Of a DNA stretch of 64,000 nucleotides, positions 21,622 through 34,044 are shown in pieces (the stretch's first letter is position 1; each line of letters opens with the position of its first letter). Made by a program: the position numbers and the translations under genes. This stretch comes from Termitomyces sp. T153. Its lineage: Eukaryota; Basidiomycota; Agaricomycetes; Agaricales; Lyophyllaceae. The notes under the pieces are model-generated. The model was not told where the DNA came from and ran no database searches. It saw only the letters and a program-made list of their open reading frames with translations. The stretch spans positions 124,001 to 188,000 of the forward strand of contig JACKQL020000067.1 of NCBI GenBank assembly GCA_018296165.2, in the 5' to 3' direction.

Positions 21622-23263
21622 TCAGTCCAGACTAATCTTCAGCTGCTCAACCGGTATGGGCACAAAGTTCTCCAGCACAACCCCCCGCGAGGCCAGCTCC
21701 GGTTCGCAGTGCGGCGGAACAAGCTGCCGGATCAAGTCCGGCCGCACCGACAGCTCTGCTCAACCCCCCGTCAGCACCCATTCTCGCCACACAAGCATCA
21801 CTTACCCTCCCGTGAAAAGTCAAACAGCCTCGGGAAGTCCTTCCCATTGGGCATCCGTTGGCCCTCGACCCGCAGCTCGTCAAAGAACGGATGCACCATC
21901 GCCTCCACCGCACTCAACCGTGCCCCTGGTGTGTATTCCAGCAGCTTCGACACCAGGTCTATCGCCTCCGGCGCTGTCCGGGGCCGGAAAACCTTGAAAA
22001 ATAAACAAACGTCACATCGCCGCACAATCTCCACAGTTCGCTCTTACTTTTGAGAATGGGTGTGGTTTAATTTGCGGGAACTTGTGTTCCATATAGTTGG
22101 GATTCATCGTCTTGATCTGCTCCCTCGAGGGCGTTCCGAGCACCTTGATGATTTCCACCAGCTGATCGATCCCGCTCTCTCCTGGGAACAGAGGCTGGCC
22201 GAGCATCAACTCTGCCATGACACATCCCGTTGACCAAATATCTGCAATGTAACTGATCAGTACCTGATCCCCACACAACAATGACTACGGTCACGCGCAC
22301 CAATGTTGGTCGTATAGTTTGTGGCGCCAAAGATGAGCTCAGGGGCTCGGTAGTACCTCGAGCAGATGTATGAGACATTGGGCTCCCCGGCCACAAGGAT
22401 CTTTGCTGACCCAAAGTCGCACAGCTTTAGCACCCCGGTGGCCGGATTAAGAAGTAGATTCTGCGGCTTGATGTCTCTGTGGCAGATGCCCACAGAGTGG
22501 ATGTAAGCCAGGGACCGCAACAGCTGGTACATGTATAGTTTAATTTGAAGCATAGGCATGGGCTGCTTAAGCTTGGCATAGTGGCGACTGGCGCGATAGA
22601 CAGTTTCTGGAACATATTCGAGAACGAGATTAAGGTAGACTTCGTCTTTCTGTCGTCGACATGAATGACACTCCATATGCCTGACAAGCTCCTAAACCGT
22701 ACCTTGTCTCCATTAGAATAGAAAAATGCCTTTAGATCAACGACGTTGGGATGAGACACGAGTCTCATGATCTGCAGTTCACGATTCTGCAGGATTACGA
22801 GGTCACAAAGGGCGCTACAAACTCGAGGCTTTTCAAAACAAACCTTGAATCTTTTATCTTGCAAAACTTTCTTGATGGCAATGTCGTCACTCTCCTTGGT
22901 TGACGCAAGTCTGGCCTGGAAGACAACACCAAACGAGCCATTTCCGATAACTTTGCAATTCGTATACGAGAGCTCTCTTGTCTCGGCAGACTTGCCGTCG
23001 GAGGCAATAACTTTGACGACCTTGTGGGGGTCATCTATTGCTAAGCGAACGAAAAGCGCGCAGAACGTGTATCGATCGATGGCGATTCGCAACAAAAGGC
23101 AAAAACAAGAAGCACGGTTCAAGGCAGAGAAAACAGAATAGTGAGATTGGATATGCGATTGAGAAAGGAGACGAGATTAGTGCGGGGCATGAGACGCAAG
23201 CTTGGACAAATCAAAACACTGACCAGAGATCTTGACGCCGTTTATTGGGCCGTGAATGGACAT
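21622..23263 (-). CDS. GSK3: glycogen synthase kinase 3 (shaggy-type Ser/Thr kinase)
   Basis: Seven exons: 23263-23224, 23040-22844, 22786-22703, 22649-22301, 22241-22048, 21992-21806 and 21755-21622, giving 394 residues. All introns are GT-AG; the first is 183 bp and the rest are 50-60 bp. The kinase shows the P-loop GNGSFG, the AIKKVL lysine, [15 protein letters not shown] and the activation loop [12 protein letters not shown] with the GSK-3 regulatory tyrosine. The length fits GSK-3 (about 390-420). GSK-3 phosphorylates primed substrates in signalling and stress responses. The start [13 protein letters not shown] matches the usual fungal N-terminus and joins in phase to the next exon. Confidence 0.95.
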
Positions 23264-23997
23264 GGATGAAATATACTAGGTGTACAGCGCGGAGATATGA
23301 GACAGGAAATAGGAAAAAGGTGCGTGGACGTGTGGGCTGTGGGCGGTGTGGTGTGCGATGCGACGAGGGGGCGCTGGGGAGTGCTGTCGCTGGGGAAGAC
23401 GAAGGCGGGGAGGTGGACGAGGAGGACGATGTGGGGCTGAGGGGGACGAGCTGCCCAACTGATCAAGTGACGCCAAAATACACGCAAACACACGCGACGA
23501 GGCGGTACAGTGGCCTGGGCGGGAAAGACAAAGTCTGTGTGATAGAACTCTTCTATCTATCAAATTTAGATCGTTTCACTGAACGACCAACGTTCACTGC
23601 TGTTAAACTCCAATGTCTCCGTGTCCGCGGCCAGTGTCGGTTTATTGCTGTGAAGCTCTATAGTCCCTCGTTGCCCTGCAGCAGACTCTGCCCTGACCAC
23701 AATCCCTCGAGCTTATGCATGTATGCAGCTATCCGGTTCCCAGATAATCCCGATTATGTCCATGTTCTCCATAAGAGCAACCAGTCTCCAGACGGAACGC
23801 CCGTCGCTCTTCTCAGACTCTGCTTCTTTTTTCCCGTCTGGATCTAAAATCTACCACGCCGCGTGCTCGTAAACCAATAATGAAGCCGCATAAATATCAT
23901 GCATGCGAGCACGTTAATTTCCACGATTGCTATAAAACCCTCCGCCCATCAGTGCTATTCACTCCCCAACTTCTAATTTTCTCCCCCCTCGTCCATC
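23264..23997. other. divergent intergenic region between GSK-3 and MFS transporter
   Basis: 734 bp without a convincing gene. A 200-codon frame on the plus strand (23245-23847) runs antisense over the GSK-3 start and has no recognisable domain. The right end carries the transporter promoter. Confidence 0.6.
23931..23937 (+). promoter_or_regulatory. TATA box of MFS transporter gene
   Basis: TATAAAA lies 61 bp before the ATG at 23998, followed by a pyrimidine-rich leader. Confidence 0.6.
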
Positions 23998-26284
23998 ATG
24001 TCTCCCAACGACTCTGGACGTTCCCCAACTCCCTGTAGCACGCTGCACGAACATCCACATTTCCCCCAATCTTCTTCTGATCATTCCGTCCCCGTCGACA
24101 CCAGAAACTCGTACACACAGTCCGACAAACGCTGCCCATGTCCTCCTACAACAGCACCATATCCAGGCGAGGGCACCCTAGACTCTCCCTACATCGTAAA
24201 CTGGGCCGAGAACGACCCAGAGAATCCGTATACCTGGAGCAAAGTCAGAAAATGGATAATCACCATGCAGGTGAGCTGGAAAGCCGAAACTCCTCCACCC
24301 TCCTTACATGTCGGTTTTTTCTCGTCAGCTGGCCCTCTCTACTTTCACCGTTTCCTTCGGTAGTAGCTCCTACTCCGGCGGCATACAGGGAATCATGAGT
24401 GATTTCAATACTTCTGAGGACGTCGCTATCCTCGGCATCTCTCTATATGTTCTCGGCTTTGCACTTGGGTTGGTCATTGCTTTCTCATCATACAATTGAC
24501 CTAATAATAATTGTTACCCTAGCCCGCTTGTATTTGCTCCCATGGGCGAGGCGAGTCAAGTTCCGCGCTGCCGAAATGATGCTACTAATCTCATTGCATT
24601 CATGATTGGCAGATGTTTGGAAGGGTCAGTGATTTTCCTTTCCAAACAAATCCAGTTCTCACCCACCCTACGTCCTTAGCGCATCGTATTCCTAGTCACG
24701 TTGACAACATATACCCTCTTACAACTGATGGGCAGCCTGGGACACTCCCTTGCCATACTCCTGACTTGTCGGCTGCTCACAGGCATCGTAGGCGCCTCGC
24801 GTAAGCATCATTCATTTACAGTTTGCATATGTCACGATCTGTCATTCGATTTCCAAAGCCTTGTCTAATGCCGGAGGTGCGATCTCCGACATATGGAATG
24901 CTCGTGAACGTGGTCTCGCCTCGGCAATTTATGCGACGGTACCTTTTCTCGCTCCAGGTAGGCTGTTCGGTCAGCTTCAAAAGCTTAACGCTCATAAGAC
25001 AACCCAGTCATTGGCCCCATCGTTGGAGGCTTTGTCGCCGAAAACTCAAGACTAGGCTGGCACTTTAATTTCTGGATAAGCTTTATTTTCGGGACCATTA
25101 CTTTGTGCCTTGGCTACTGTCTAACTCCAGAAACGGTGTGTGTGTGGCATCCGCATTTATTCAATTTGCCTTGTAACAACGTCTTGCAGTACGGCCCTGT
25201 TCTACTACGTCGCCGTGCAAAAAAATTCTCCGCTGCCTCCAATGGCCTTGTTCATTATGTCTCGATACACGACGTGCACAGTTCTCGATCATTCTTTCAT
25301 GTCATGCGTATAAATCTTAGCCGGCCTTTTGGTGAGCTGCAACCTTTCAGGTACCCAAGTTAATCCCTCACGCCACCACAACAGTTTTCATTGTTACAGA
25401 ACCTATCGTACTCCTTCTCGCAATCTACATCTCAATCATCTATGGGACCCTATATGCTCTCTTCTCTGCTTTCCCGATCGTATTCCAGCAACATCGAGGC
25501 TTTACACCTGGCCAAGGCGGTCTTGCTTTCCTCGGCGTCGGACTCGGAATAACCCTCGGCGTTGGAACACAGTCGTATCAAGACAAACTCTATCGAAGGA
25601 CAATGGACAAAAGCCCAACAGGGAAAGCACCACCAGAAGCGTACGTTTGATGCAACGCTTATCAGATCGACCTGACGACACAATTCTCGTAGACGCTTGC
25701 ATACAGCTATTCTTGGTGGAATGCTAATCCCGATCGGACTATTCACCTTTGCATGGTATGTATATACATCGAGGAGCCGCCATCTGTTCATCCAGTTGAT
25801 GTAGTCTACAGGACTACTCCCCCTACGATCCACTGGATAGTACCAATATTAGCTGGGATACCATTTGGAACGGGAGTCGCTCAAATACTGCAGTCTCTGA
25901 CAACTTACTTGATGGATACATACCCGCTATACTTTGCCAGCTCCATTGCTGCCACCATCGTCATGAGGTCATTTTGTGGTGCAGCGTTTCCTTTATTCAG
26001 TCCCGCTATGTTCGCAGCCCTTGGTGACCAGTGGGGAATGAGCGTCTTTGCCTTTCTGGCACTGATATGCACGCCGATCCCAATTCTCTTTCATGTGGGT
26101 ACACTGTCCATTTCTTTCGATACTGATGCACTGACACTTTCGGCAGAAATATGGATCGTGGATACGAAGCAAGTCTAGAGTTGCCTCCAAGGATCCAGTG
26201 GTGCAGGACACGTCCGCCATAGCTCCTTCATCACATTTAACCACGATACAAGAAAAGGTCGAAGATACGGAAGGCCAGAAGTAG
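23998..26284 (+). CDS. MFS drug:H+ antiporter (DHA1 type)
   Basis: Twelve exons joined by eye give 560 residues: 23998-24270, 24329-24468, 24523-24550, 24613-24624, 24680-24800, 24859-24957, 25008-25135, 25190-25331, 25385-25640, 25693-25755, 25812-26094 and 26147-26284. A polar N-terminus of about 90 residues leads to 12 predicted membrane helices. Family motifs are PMGEMFGR (motif A), WNARERGLAS, VIGPIVGGF (antiporter motif C) and PESY-like YCLTPET before the central loop. DHA1 carriers export drugs, polyamines or metabolites at the plasma membrane. The fourth exon is only 12 nt, and the intron before it begins GC rather than GT. The substrate cannot be predicted. Confidence 0.87.
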
Positions 26285-26612
26285 AAGCAGCCCCGGATCC
26301 CAATTATACGACTCTTATACAGCTCGACGACCACTGGAAATGTATATTGCCAGAGACATTAGTGTATTGTTTGCTACTACAAGTTATATAGACGTACATA
26401 CCCTACCTGATTAATTCAACTGACTGTAATCGATCACGGAGAGTGATCTTGATGCTTCTGTTTGAGATCCAGGAAGGCGAGATCGAAGCAAAGAACGCAA
26501 ACAGGTTGGAAGGCACCATCTTTAAGAGCCAAGAGATTTGCGAGGTTACCACGTTTGCAACAGCATCGCCAGAGAGAACTTTTGTAGAATAGAACACGAA
26601 AAGGATGGCAAT
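26285..26612. other. convergent 3' gap between MFS transporter and tRNase Z
   Basis: 328 bp between two stop codons, AT-rich and presumably two 3' UTRs. No gene is seen. Confidence 0.6.
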
Positions 26613-28394
26613 CTACCGTCTTCTTTTCCTGTCCCTGTTGCCATTACGACTCCGATCTTGAAAGCCTTGGCTGCGATCCCTGACGGCATAAAGGAAGCCT
26701 TCAGCTGGATCCGCATGGTGCAATTGCATTGTAACCGCCTCGGCGCCACCAGCGACCTGATACTCTGGCGATACATGTGCAGGACCGTCGTTCGACAACG
26801 TTGGGGAAATCCTGATTGTCATGTAGTCATAGGCAGCGATGGCGCGTGTCCCCGAACCCCACGCCTCGGTGGCCTGCCTCTCAATTTCACTGATCACAGC
26901 AGAGCGATGATCTCTTTCAAACCTTGGTACAGGGAATCTATGGATACCGAAAGATGGATGTCCACTCGTTGCGAGGGCGACGGACGGGGCTCGTACCTTG
27001 GACTGATGTGATTCATAACCAACCTCTCTGCCCCAATTTGTTTTGCAAACGCGCCTGCCATAGTCGGTATCGAATGACCTCTCGCAAGAGCCGTTGCCAT
27101 GACCGTTTCGGAACTTCGACGAGCGTTGTAATCAACATGATGCGGAATATGAGCATCAGTAGCTTCGTGTATCAGCAGTGAGGGTGAGGGAGAGACACAG
27201 AGGGGTATCATCGCAGACGGATCGTATGTGTCCCCCAGAATAACCAGCTTGCGCATGGGACCAAACTTTTCGCGAATGACGTAGCCCACGCAAGGGTCTG
27301 TGGATCGTTATATGTGATGATTCAGAGGACAAGTCGCAACAAGGTTGGACTGACCTCGGTGTAAAATAGGGCCAGCATCTACACATATTTCTCCATATAT
27401 TCCATTAGATGTCATAAACTCTTGCCAGAGACCATCCTCTGTGCACACGATATCCCGACCGGCGATTTCATTACAGTGCATCACGTCGGGCAAATGAAGG
27501 CCATCAATGGCGTCATGAGGAAGACATGGAGTAATTTGATCGGTTTTAGTCAATAGCTCGTGAACAACATAGAATTCGGCTGTCTTCGTCAGCGTCATTT
27601 TCATGATTTGGCGCACAAAATTGCGTATTCCCGAGGGCCCGTATATTTGAATTTTGGGCTTGGAAAGTAAGCAAGCGCATGGGCGACGTACGACAAAGGC
27701 TCACCGACTTTGGTACATGTGAAGTACTAGTAGGGCCTCCAACAGGAGGCGGAAAAAGTATATTGCGAAGCAATGGAACGATACCCATTATATGATCAGC
27801 TACAAAACATCAGAAAAGCAAAGACTAATCGCATCGAGACCAACCATGCATATGAGTAATAAACATCTTAGAGACACTGTTGACCTTGAGGGAAGTAAGT
27901 TTCCGGTCTTGGAGGGCAAATTGTCTAAGGGTCCCTTCGGCACAGTCGACCACTAGTGGGAGCATGAGTAAAGGATACTGAGAATGAAAATAGATTTGTG
28001 GCGAACTCCAAAGAGAACTATTCCCAGTCACATCACAGACGAGAGACGAACAATTTCTGGATTCAGAAGGACCACCACCGCTGGAAGTACCTAGAAAGGT
28101 CACACTAATTTCGCCCTTCATTGTGAATGGAGGGGGACCAGATATGTCTTTTCGAACGCAACGCCAAGGTCCACGTCTTAGACTCAATCGGGTTCTCTGA
28201 AACGGATAAGGCTGTAGTTGAGAGAGCTGAAGAACTTCGGAACGCACATTGATGCAGGTTGGCACGTGTTGGGTAGAGATCTGTCTTCGAAGATGGTCCG
28301 CACGAAACGGGCGCATACCTCGGTTGACAAGTTTGTCTGGCTGTGTATAGCTGTGCTGAACGAACTCGGACGTGTACAAATAGCGAAGTCCCAA
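26613..28394 (-). CDS. tRNase Z (metallo-beta-lactamase fold tRNA 3' endonuclease)
   Basis: Six exons (28394-28007, 27952-27845, 27799-27705, 27658-27355, 27297-26997, 26922-26613) give 501 residues. The domain opens with SVTFLGTSSGGGPSESRN and contains the zinc-binding motif THMHADH, split by an intron, then KLVILGDTYD, LLIHEATDAHIP and ARGHSIPTMAGAFAK. A basic C-terminal tail follows AAYDYMTIRI. The enzyme cuts the 3' trailer from pre-tRNAs. It resembles the short form in having one catalytic half. About 85-90 residues precede the domain, rich in Arg and Ser and poor in acids, and may be a mitochondrial presequence. A start at 28316 (475 residues) is equally possible. Confidence 0.9.
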
Positions 28395-28798
28395 CGGCCA
28401 CAGAGAGTTCCACAGACATATGTGATGTAAGTTTGTTCCTCTATCACGTGAGACCTATTAATACGTATTTCTAATCTCTCACTTCATCTATCCAGGCAAG
28501 ATTTGTTTTTCGTTGCAAGTCAGAGTCACCAATTCCAAGGAGAAATTTTCTCTGAAAAGCTCCTTGCACAGCCTTTTACTGAGGTTTTACTGAATCAGGG
28601 CCATATGGCCGTTGTTATACCGTTGCGGTAATCCACGCGTATGTACCGGGCCTTCCTATGTGACGTACCCGAGTTCGTACACACACCTTTGACACACCTT
28701 TTTGTTTGTGTCCAGGTGACCATATCTATTCCACAATACTTAATCACACAATCTCACGATGCAACAAGACATACCTCCCGTTTCTACATATCTCCACG
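28395..28798. other. divergent promoter region, tRNase Z / SPFH gene
   Basis: 404 bp with an E-box-like CACGTG at about 28,446. No open frame of interest. Confidence 0.5.
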
Positions 28799-31040
28799 AT
28801 GAGTACTGTGTACGCTGACGCCACCACCGTATTTGGTGACGACCAAGATACTTTCACAGATGGTTTCAAGCCGTCTACAAGTAGTATCAAACCTAAAGAC
28901 CTTGATCATCGTCAGGCAGGTGCTGGGCTAGGAAAATCTGCGCAGCCCAAGCTTGTAAATGACTTCATCGCAACGACGGACTATACCCTTGAGGAACGGC
29001 CATTTTTCTTCCCAATTGGAAAGGACGGTGTCATCGCTGCCTTGGAGAAACTTGACAAACAACTTGTTCAAGTATGGTTTACTTATTATGTCATGTCATA
29101 ATCACTCAAGTATTGGAACCCTGGCTATAGTCAGGTCGAAGTCGCATTCTATCACGCAAGGTGAGTTGTAAAGATTCCCCGCTCTACCGTCGCTGAAAGC
29201 TTCATGAAGTCCCCTACAGTCTGGGGAAGTCGAGAAGTCGCTCCAGGAAAATTAGGATTAATTAATCATGGGTAAGTGCTTCTTCCTTTGTTATGTTAAA
29301 CCAAGTGAAACTCATTATAGCATACTCCAAGTGGTAATCCCAAGTTCCTTACTAAACCTGGTCGTTATCCATCTTTTCCGTTCCGAAATTGGTGGGCCCG
29401 GAAGTGGTATGGAACAACTGGACGTACGTAGTTTTTACCCCTGAAAGTTTCAATCTAACTAGTAGAGTTCTATAGTGTCCGATACTGTAATTGAATTCCA
29501 AGGTCTCACTGTCGTTCAAGTCTCCCAAAATCAAGCTGCAGTTGTCTCTGACCCCCAGAACCATATATTCGTCATAAAAAACTCCGGTTTCGTTGCTTTC
29601 GCCATTGAAGGAACATATGATGTCTTGTCTATCGTTGATCAAACCCATCTACCTGGCGTTGTGAAGGACAGGTTGACAGGAGTCACTCTAGGTTGGACAC
29701 ACGAGGTAAAAATGAAGAGCAAAATAAGTGCACGCGAGGAAAGGGAATATGTTGTGGCAACTTTGTTAGTAGCTTCTCCCGTTCCAACATGCACCGGTCT
29801 TGACATTCTTGATTCAGCCTGAACATTCCAGCCAACAACTGTGCAATTTTGCAGCGTGGAGATGATCTTGAATTGCTCAGTGCCGGTCAGTCGGTTGTCA
29901 CAAATCCAAGCGTTACATTGCGTGGCCTATTTACCCTTGGAGAGAACCAGCTGGAGATGCCAACGAAGGACATGTCAGTTCGAACCTTCAAAGATAATTG
30001 GTTTCGGCGCTGAATTCTCTCTAAAGCTTTACTCGTGACCAAGTGCCTGTCAGTCTGACGATATACCTTAAATGGCAGTTGACTGAGCCCCTCAAACTGA
30101 CGACTCATGGCTACAACACGCCCTACGATGCGCTCCGAGATAAGACTCAGTCTATCCTGACGCAAATCGTGGCTCATTTGGACTATTCTGCAATGGTGTG
30201 GTGTTTGATGTCACATTTTGGCTTCTGCTAACGCGAGTTCAGATTAAGCAACGTTCTCTTGGACCCGACAATATGGAGGATGGTACCGACCCATCCTCTG
30301 CGTTTTTGGATGCTTTGAGGACACGTGCAATGGATGAAATGCACGAAGCTGCGCTGGAATATGGTATTGTCTTGAAAGATCTTGGTACGTGAGCACCCTT
30401 GACTTGCTGGGGTCGTGATCTCGTGATCTCATTCTTGTAGCTGTCATCGATCGTCAATTCAAGGGCGAAATCGCGTCCACAATGGACAAGCTTACTAGTG
30501 AGTTACTTTATACTGCTGCCGGCTTCGAAATGCTCACTGTAAATCAGCACGTGCACTACAAGCACAAGTTGAAGCAGCGGTATGTTTGAGATATAGAGGA
30601 GAATGTTACTTATTGTTCTCGTTCTTTAGAATGTTGATAGGGAGAATAGCAACAAGGTGAAACAAGAAGAAGGCGCTTTGGCAGTGGCGCGAATCAAGGC
30701 CCAGTCTGCCAACGCCCAAGCTGATGCAGAGGCTTACAAGATTGTGACGGCGGCCAAAGCACAAGCACAACGTACCAAGATCGAAGCTGAGGCGCATGCT
30801 GAAGCCACCCGTCTTGCGGCAGAAGCTGAGTCTGAAGCAGTACGAATCAAAGCAAAAGCAGATGAACAAGTTCTTGATCAGTTTGCGCGAGATATGCAGA
30901 TGCGCCGCATTGAGATACAGAAGGTCCAAGCATATGGATCCAAGACGGTGTTTGTCCCAGCCGAAGGGGCTGGTGCACAAATGGGCAATGCAATGGCAAT
31001 AGGCATGGCCGCAGGGATGGGCGCAGATGCTAGACGATGA
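28799..31040 (+). CDS. SPFH/band-7 domain membrane-associated protein
   Basis: Eleven exons give 580 residues: 28799-29071, 29111-29160, 29200-29271, 29332-29423, 29476-29764, 29818-29973, 30027-30195, 30243-30384, 30441-30497, 30548-30579 and 30630-31040. The middle contains a band-7/SPFH core: AFAIEGTYDVL, EYVVATFLNIPANNC, DQVPVSLTIYLKWQL and YDALRDKTQSILTQIVAHLDY. The C-terminal part is a long Ala/Glu/Lys/Arg-rich coiled coil (KAQAQRTKIEAEAHAEATRL) as in flotillins, ending in a Gly/Ala/Met-rich tail. Such proteins scaffold membrane microdomains. No N-terminal membrane anchor is obvious. The exact role is unknown; orthologues seem confined to fungi, as far as I can judge. Confidence 0.82.
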
Positions 31041-31439
31041 TCTATCTACAACAATTGGACTCGCGGACTCTCGGATAACTTATCATTCGGTTCAGGGACT
31101 TTCAACTTGTCCTTGGACTCTTTGGCCCTTTTGATCCTCCTGTAGTAGTACTATTGTATCTATACCCATCAATTGTGATATTACAGTACTGGATAAAGAC
31201 ACAATTACGGAGCCGTGCATGAGCGGTAGAGACTCGTCGAATGAAGTCAAAAGCGGTCGAATTGGCTCGATTAGGGGTCGATATACGGATTTGTTGACAG
31301 TTGTTGTCGAGTCAGCGAGGCGCGTGTCTTGGCTGGCACTTGCACTTATCCCCAACCACACCCCGCCACCTTATAAGACCAACTGTCATCCTCTTAACCC
31401 TCACTTCTTTCATCCACTCACCCATCACAATCCACAGCA
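31041..31439. other. intergenic region with ATG8 promoter
   Basis: 399 bp. A TATA-like TATAAG lies at 31,372, 68 bp before the ATG8 start, followed by a pyrimidine- and CA-rich leader. No gene is seen. Confidence 0.55.
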
Positions 31440-32044
<605 letters not shown>

Positions 32045-32851
32045 GCAGACAAACCTGTTCGTACTGTCTTAGAGCATCGGAATCAGCGAACATTGAGTTG
32101 GATTGGAATTTGTTGATTGGGAAGATTTCCTCGCATTCGACATCCACCCATCCTTGTTGCGCCCGTATACCCATCTCCTCTTGGTTCTTCACATTAACTC
32201 TTGTACATTAATATCTGCCTTCCTATTTCTCTTATCGCTCTATCATGCCTTTCACCCATGTATCGAAGCAATCGACATTGTAACAACGTGAATTAAAGTT
32301 CCGGAGTCAGAACTTGTGCCGGTGACCGTGCCCTCTATATGAGATCGACCTCGATATAATCGACGCTTGCTCATTATAACGAATGGTTACATTATAATGA
32401 ATGGTTATGAGTCAGAACGTAAGGTCAGTTCTGTTATGTTACGCAGGTTGTCTCGGGCCCACACTGCAGCCTGACACCGGCAGAATGCAGACACCGGGCC
32501 GGGTGACATCACCGCGATTTGGTCTTTGCCACAATTCTCTGCGCCATAACCATTGTCTTTTTCTGTTCATCTGATATATATATATATCTATGGCCATGTA
32601 TCGTGTTTGTTTGTCTATGAAGAAATTCGGTGATTTGGCCCTGAGTATTGTGTCCTTTCTCCTCAACAACAATGAACTCGAACAGCGCTGAGCGGCCAGC
32701 CCCTTGCCAATTGAACCGTTGGCCTTTTCAATATCCAATATAAAAGCTGGATATATCTTTGTCCTTTGGCATTCTGCGTCTCTCTTGTTTTTGCGCTTCT
32801 TAACTCTCGTTTACACCTTGACTCGCGCCACTTGCGTTTTTGTTCCAGAAA
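32045..32851. other. intergenic region with TA microsatellite
   Basis: 807 bp. It holds a near-duplicate pair (ATAACGAATGGTTA, ATAATGAATGGTTA) at about 32,377-32,409 and a short (TA)n microsatellite at about 32,574-32,589. A TATAAAA at 32739-32745 probably serves the next gene. No coding region was recognised. Confidence 0.55.
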
Positions 32852-33691
32852 ATGGGCTCTTTTAATGCACAAGACTTTCCCTTCCCCTCTTTTGTCGCTT
32901 ATACACTGAGTAAGTCGGCAATGACATTCCCTTTGCATTGTTTCTGATATACCCGGTATGTCAAGGTGTAATCTTTGTCTGTAACGTCGTCATATTTTCG
33001 CTCCTGGCGGCGGCACTTGCTTCGGGACCTGGAGCTTACAGTAGTGAGTATGATCACTGTTTTTTGTTTTCTTTTCCCTCATTTCAACTTCCATAGGCTT
33101 TCTCGCGATCCCGATTGGTGTTGGGTTGATAGCCTCGATCATAGTACTTCTATACTGTGTACATCGTATGAAGTATCCAGATTGGGATGTGAACAGAACA
33201 CGCAACCTGGTCACCTTCGGAGCCTTGAGTTCAGTTAGTCTGAGTGGGTACGATTCTTTATTTTTGCGCAAATCTCATCGACCAATACCCTAGTTAACTC
33301 ATTGACGCTCATCGTTCGCATCCCAGCCTCGCTTCAAGGCTCACTTGAAACCGACTTTTCCGGAATTCCACACTCACTTGCGGCCCTTAGTACCGTGGTA
33401 ACAGTGTCTTGCCTCTCTACTCTAATTGGTATGTGATCTTTTCGAAATTACATATAGGTCTGCTGAATGTTACATACAGCATTCTTCGGCTTCTATGTCT
33501 GCCAAAACGAGCTTCCGATAGTCCGCGTCAGGGACACCTTGACATGTGCACAACAAGTTCCTCGAAAGCCCTCGAACACGGTCATATCTTTGTATCGCCA
33601 GCCAGCCTTAGATCTTTTTCAAGAGGGCACCGAGATGAAAGCAATCCCACCAAGAACGACATACGACGATTGGCCATCAATTCCCATCTAA
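32852..33691 (+). CDS. orphan four-helix membrane protein
   Basis: Five exons (32852-32909, 32966-33043, 33097-33243, 33294-33428, 33480-33691) fit in phase and give 209 residues. I do not recognise the family. Four hydrophobic segments are clear: about residues 13-45 (FVAYTLSVIFVCNVVIFSLL), 48-70 (FLAIPIGVGLIASIIVLLYC), 86-110 (TFGALSSVSLINSLTLIV) and 122-148 (LAALSTVVTVSCLSTLIAFF). A soluble C-terminal tail of about 60 residues follows. The layout resembles small fungal four-TM proteins of unknown role. The introns are 48-56 bp. One donor is GTGGGT, chosen because the alternative breaks the frame. Confidence 0.65.
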
Positions 33692-34044
33692 CCGCCATCT
33701 CGTCATGCAGTATCCATGTATTTTTTTCATTATACATTGTACCTTTTGACTTTGCGATCGTCCATTCTTGAATTCTAGACGTATGGAAGATCTGCAGCAA
33801 ACGGCATTGTTAAGTTGCGACCGTTACTTTGGCTTCGTCGGCTGGGAGACCAGCCGCGTTGAGTAAGGATCAAAAGGACTCGGAGGCCAGTCGCCCAGTC
33901 ATTGACGTCGAAAATCTGATGCTCGTAGACATGGCATAACGCATAAGGGGCTTGACCGTGCGCATAGTAGGAATTGGTGCATGTAGGTAGATAAATGGAA
34001 GCACGTGTGGTAATAGTGAGGTGAACAAGTACATATGTGAGGGA
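33692..34044. other. convergent 3' gap
   Basis: 353 bp between two stop codons. No gene or notable repeat is seen. Confidence 0.5.

Noticed and set aside
23245..23847. 200-codon plus-strand frame between GSK-3 and the MFS gene
   Set aside because: No domain, overlaps the GSK-3 first exon, and has no plausible promoter. Retained only as a note.
29176..29271. Splice acceptor at CCCTACAG in the SPFH gene
   Set aside because: It leads to a stop codon soon after. The acceptor at GCTGAAAG keeps the frame and gives a more natural sequence.
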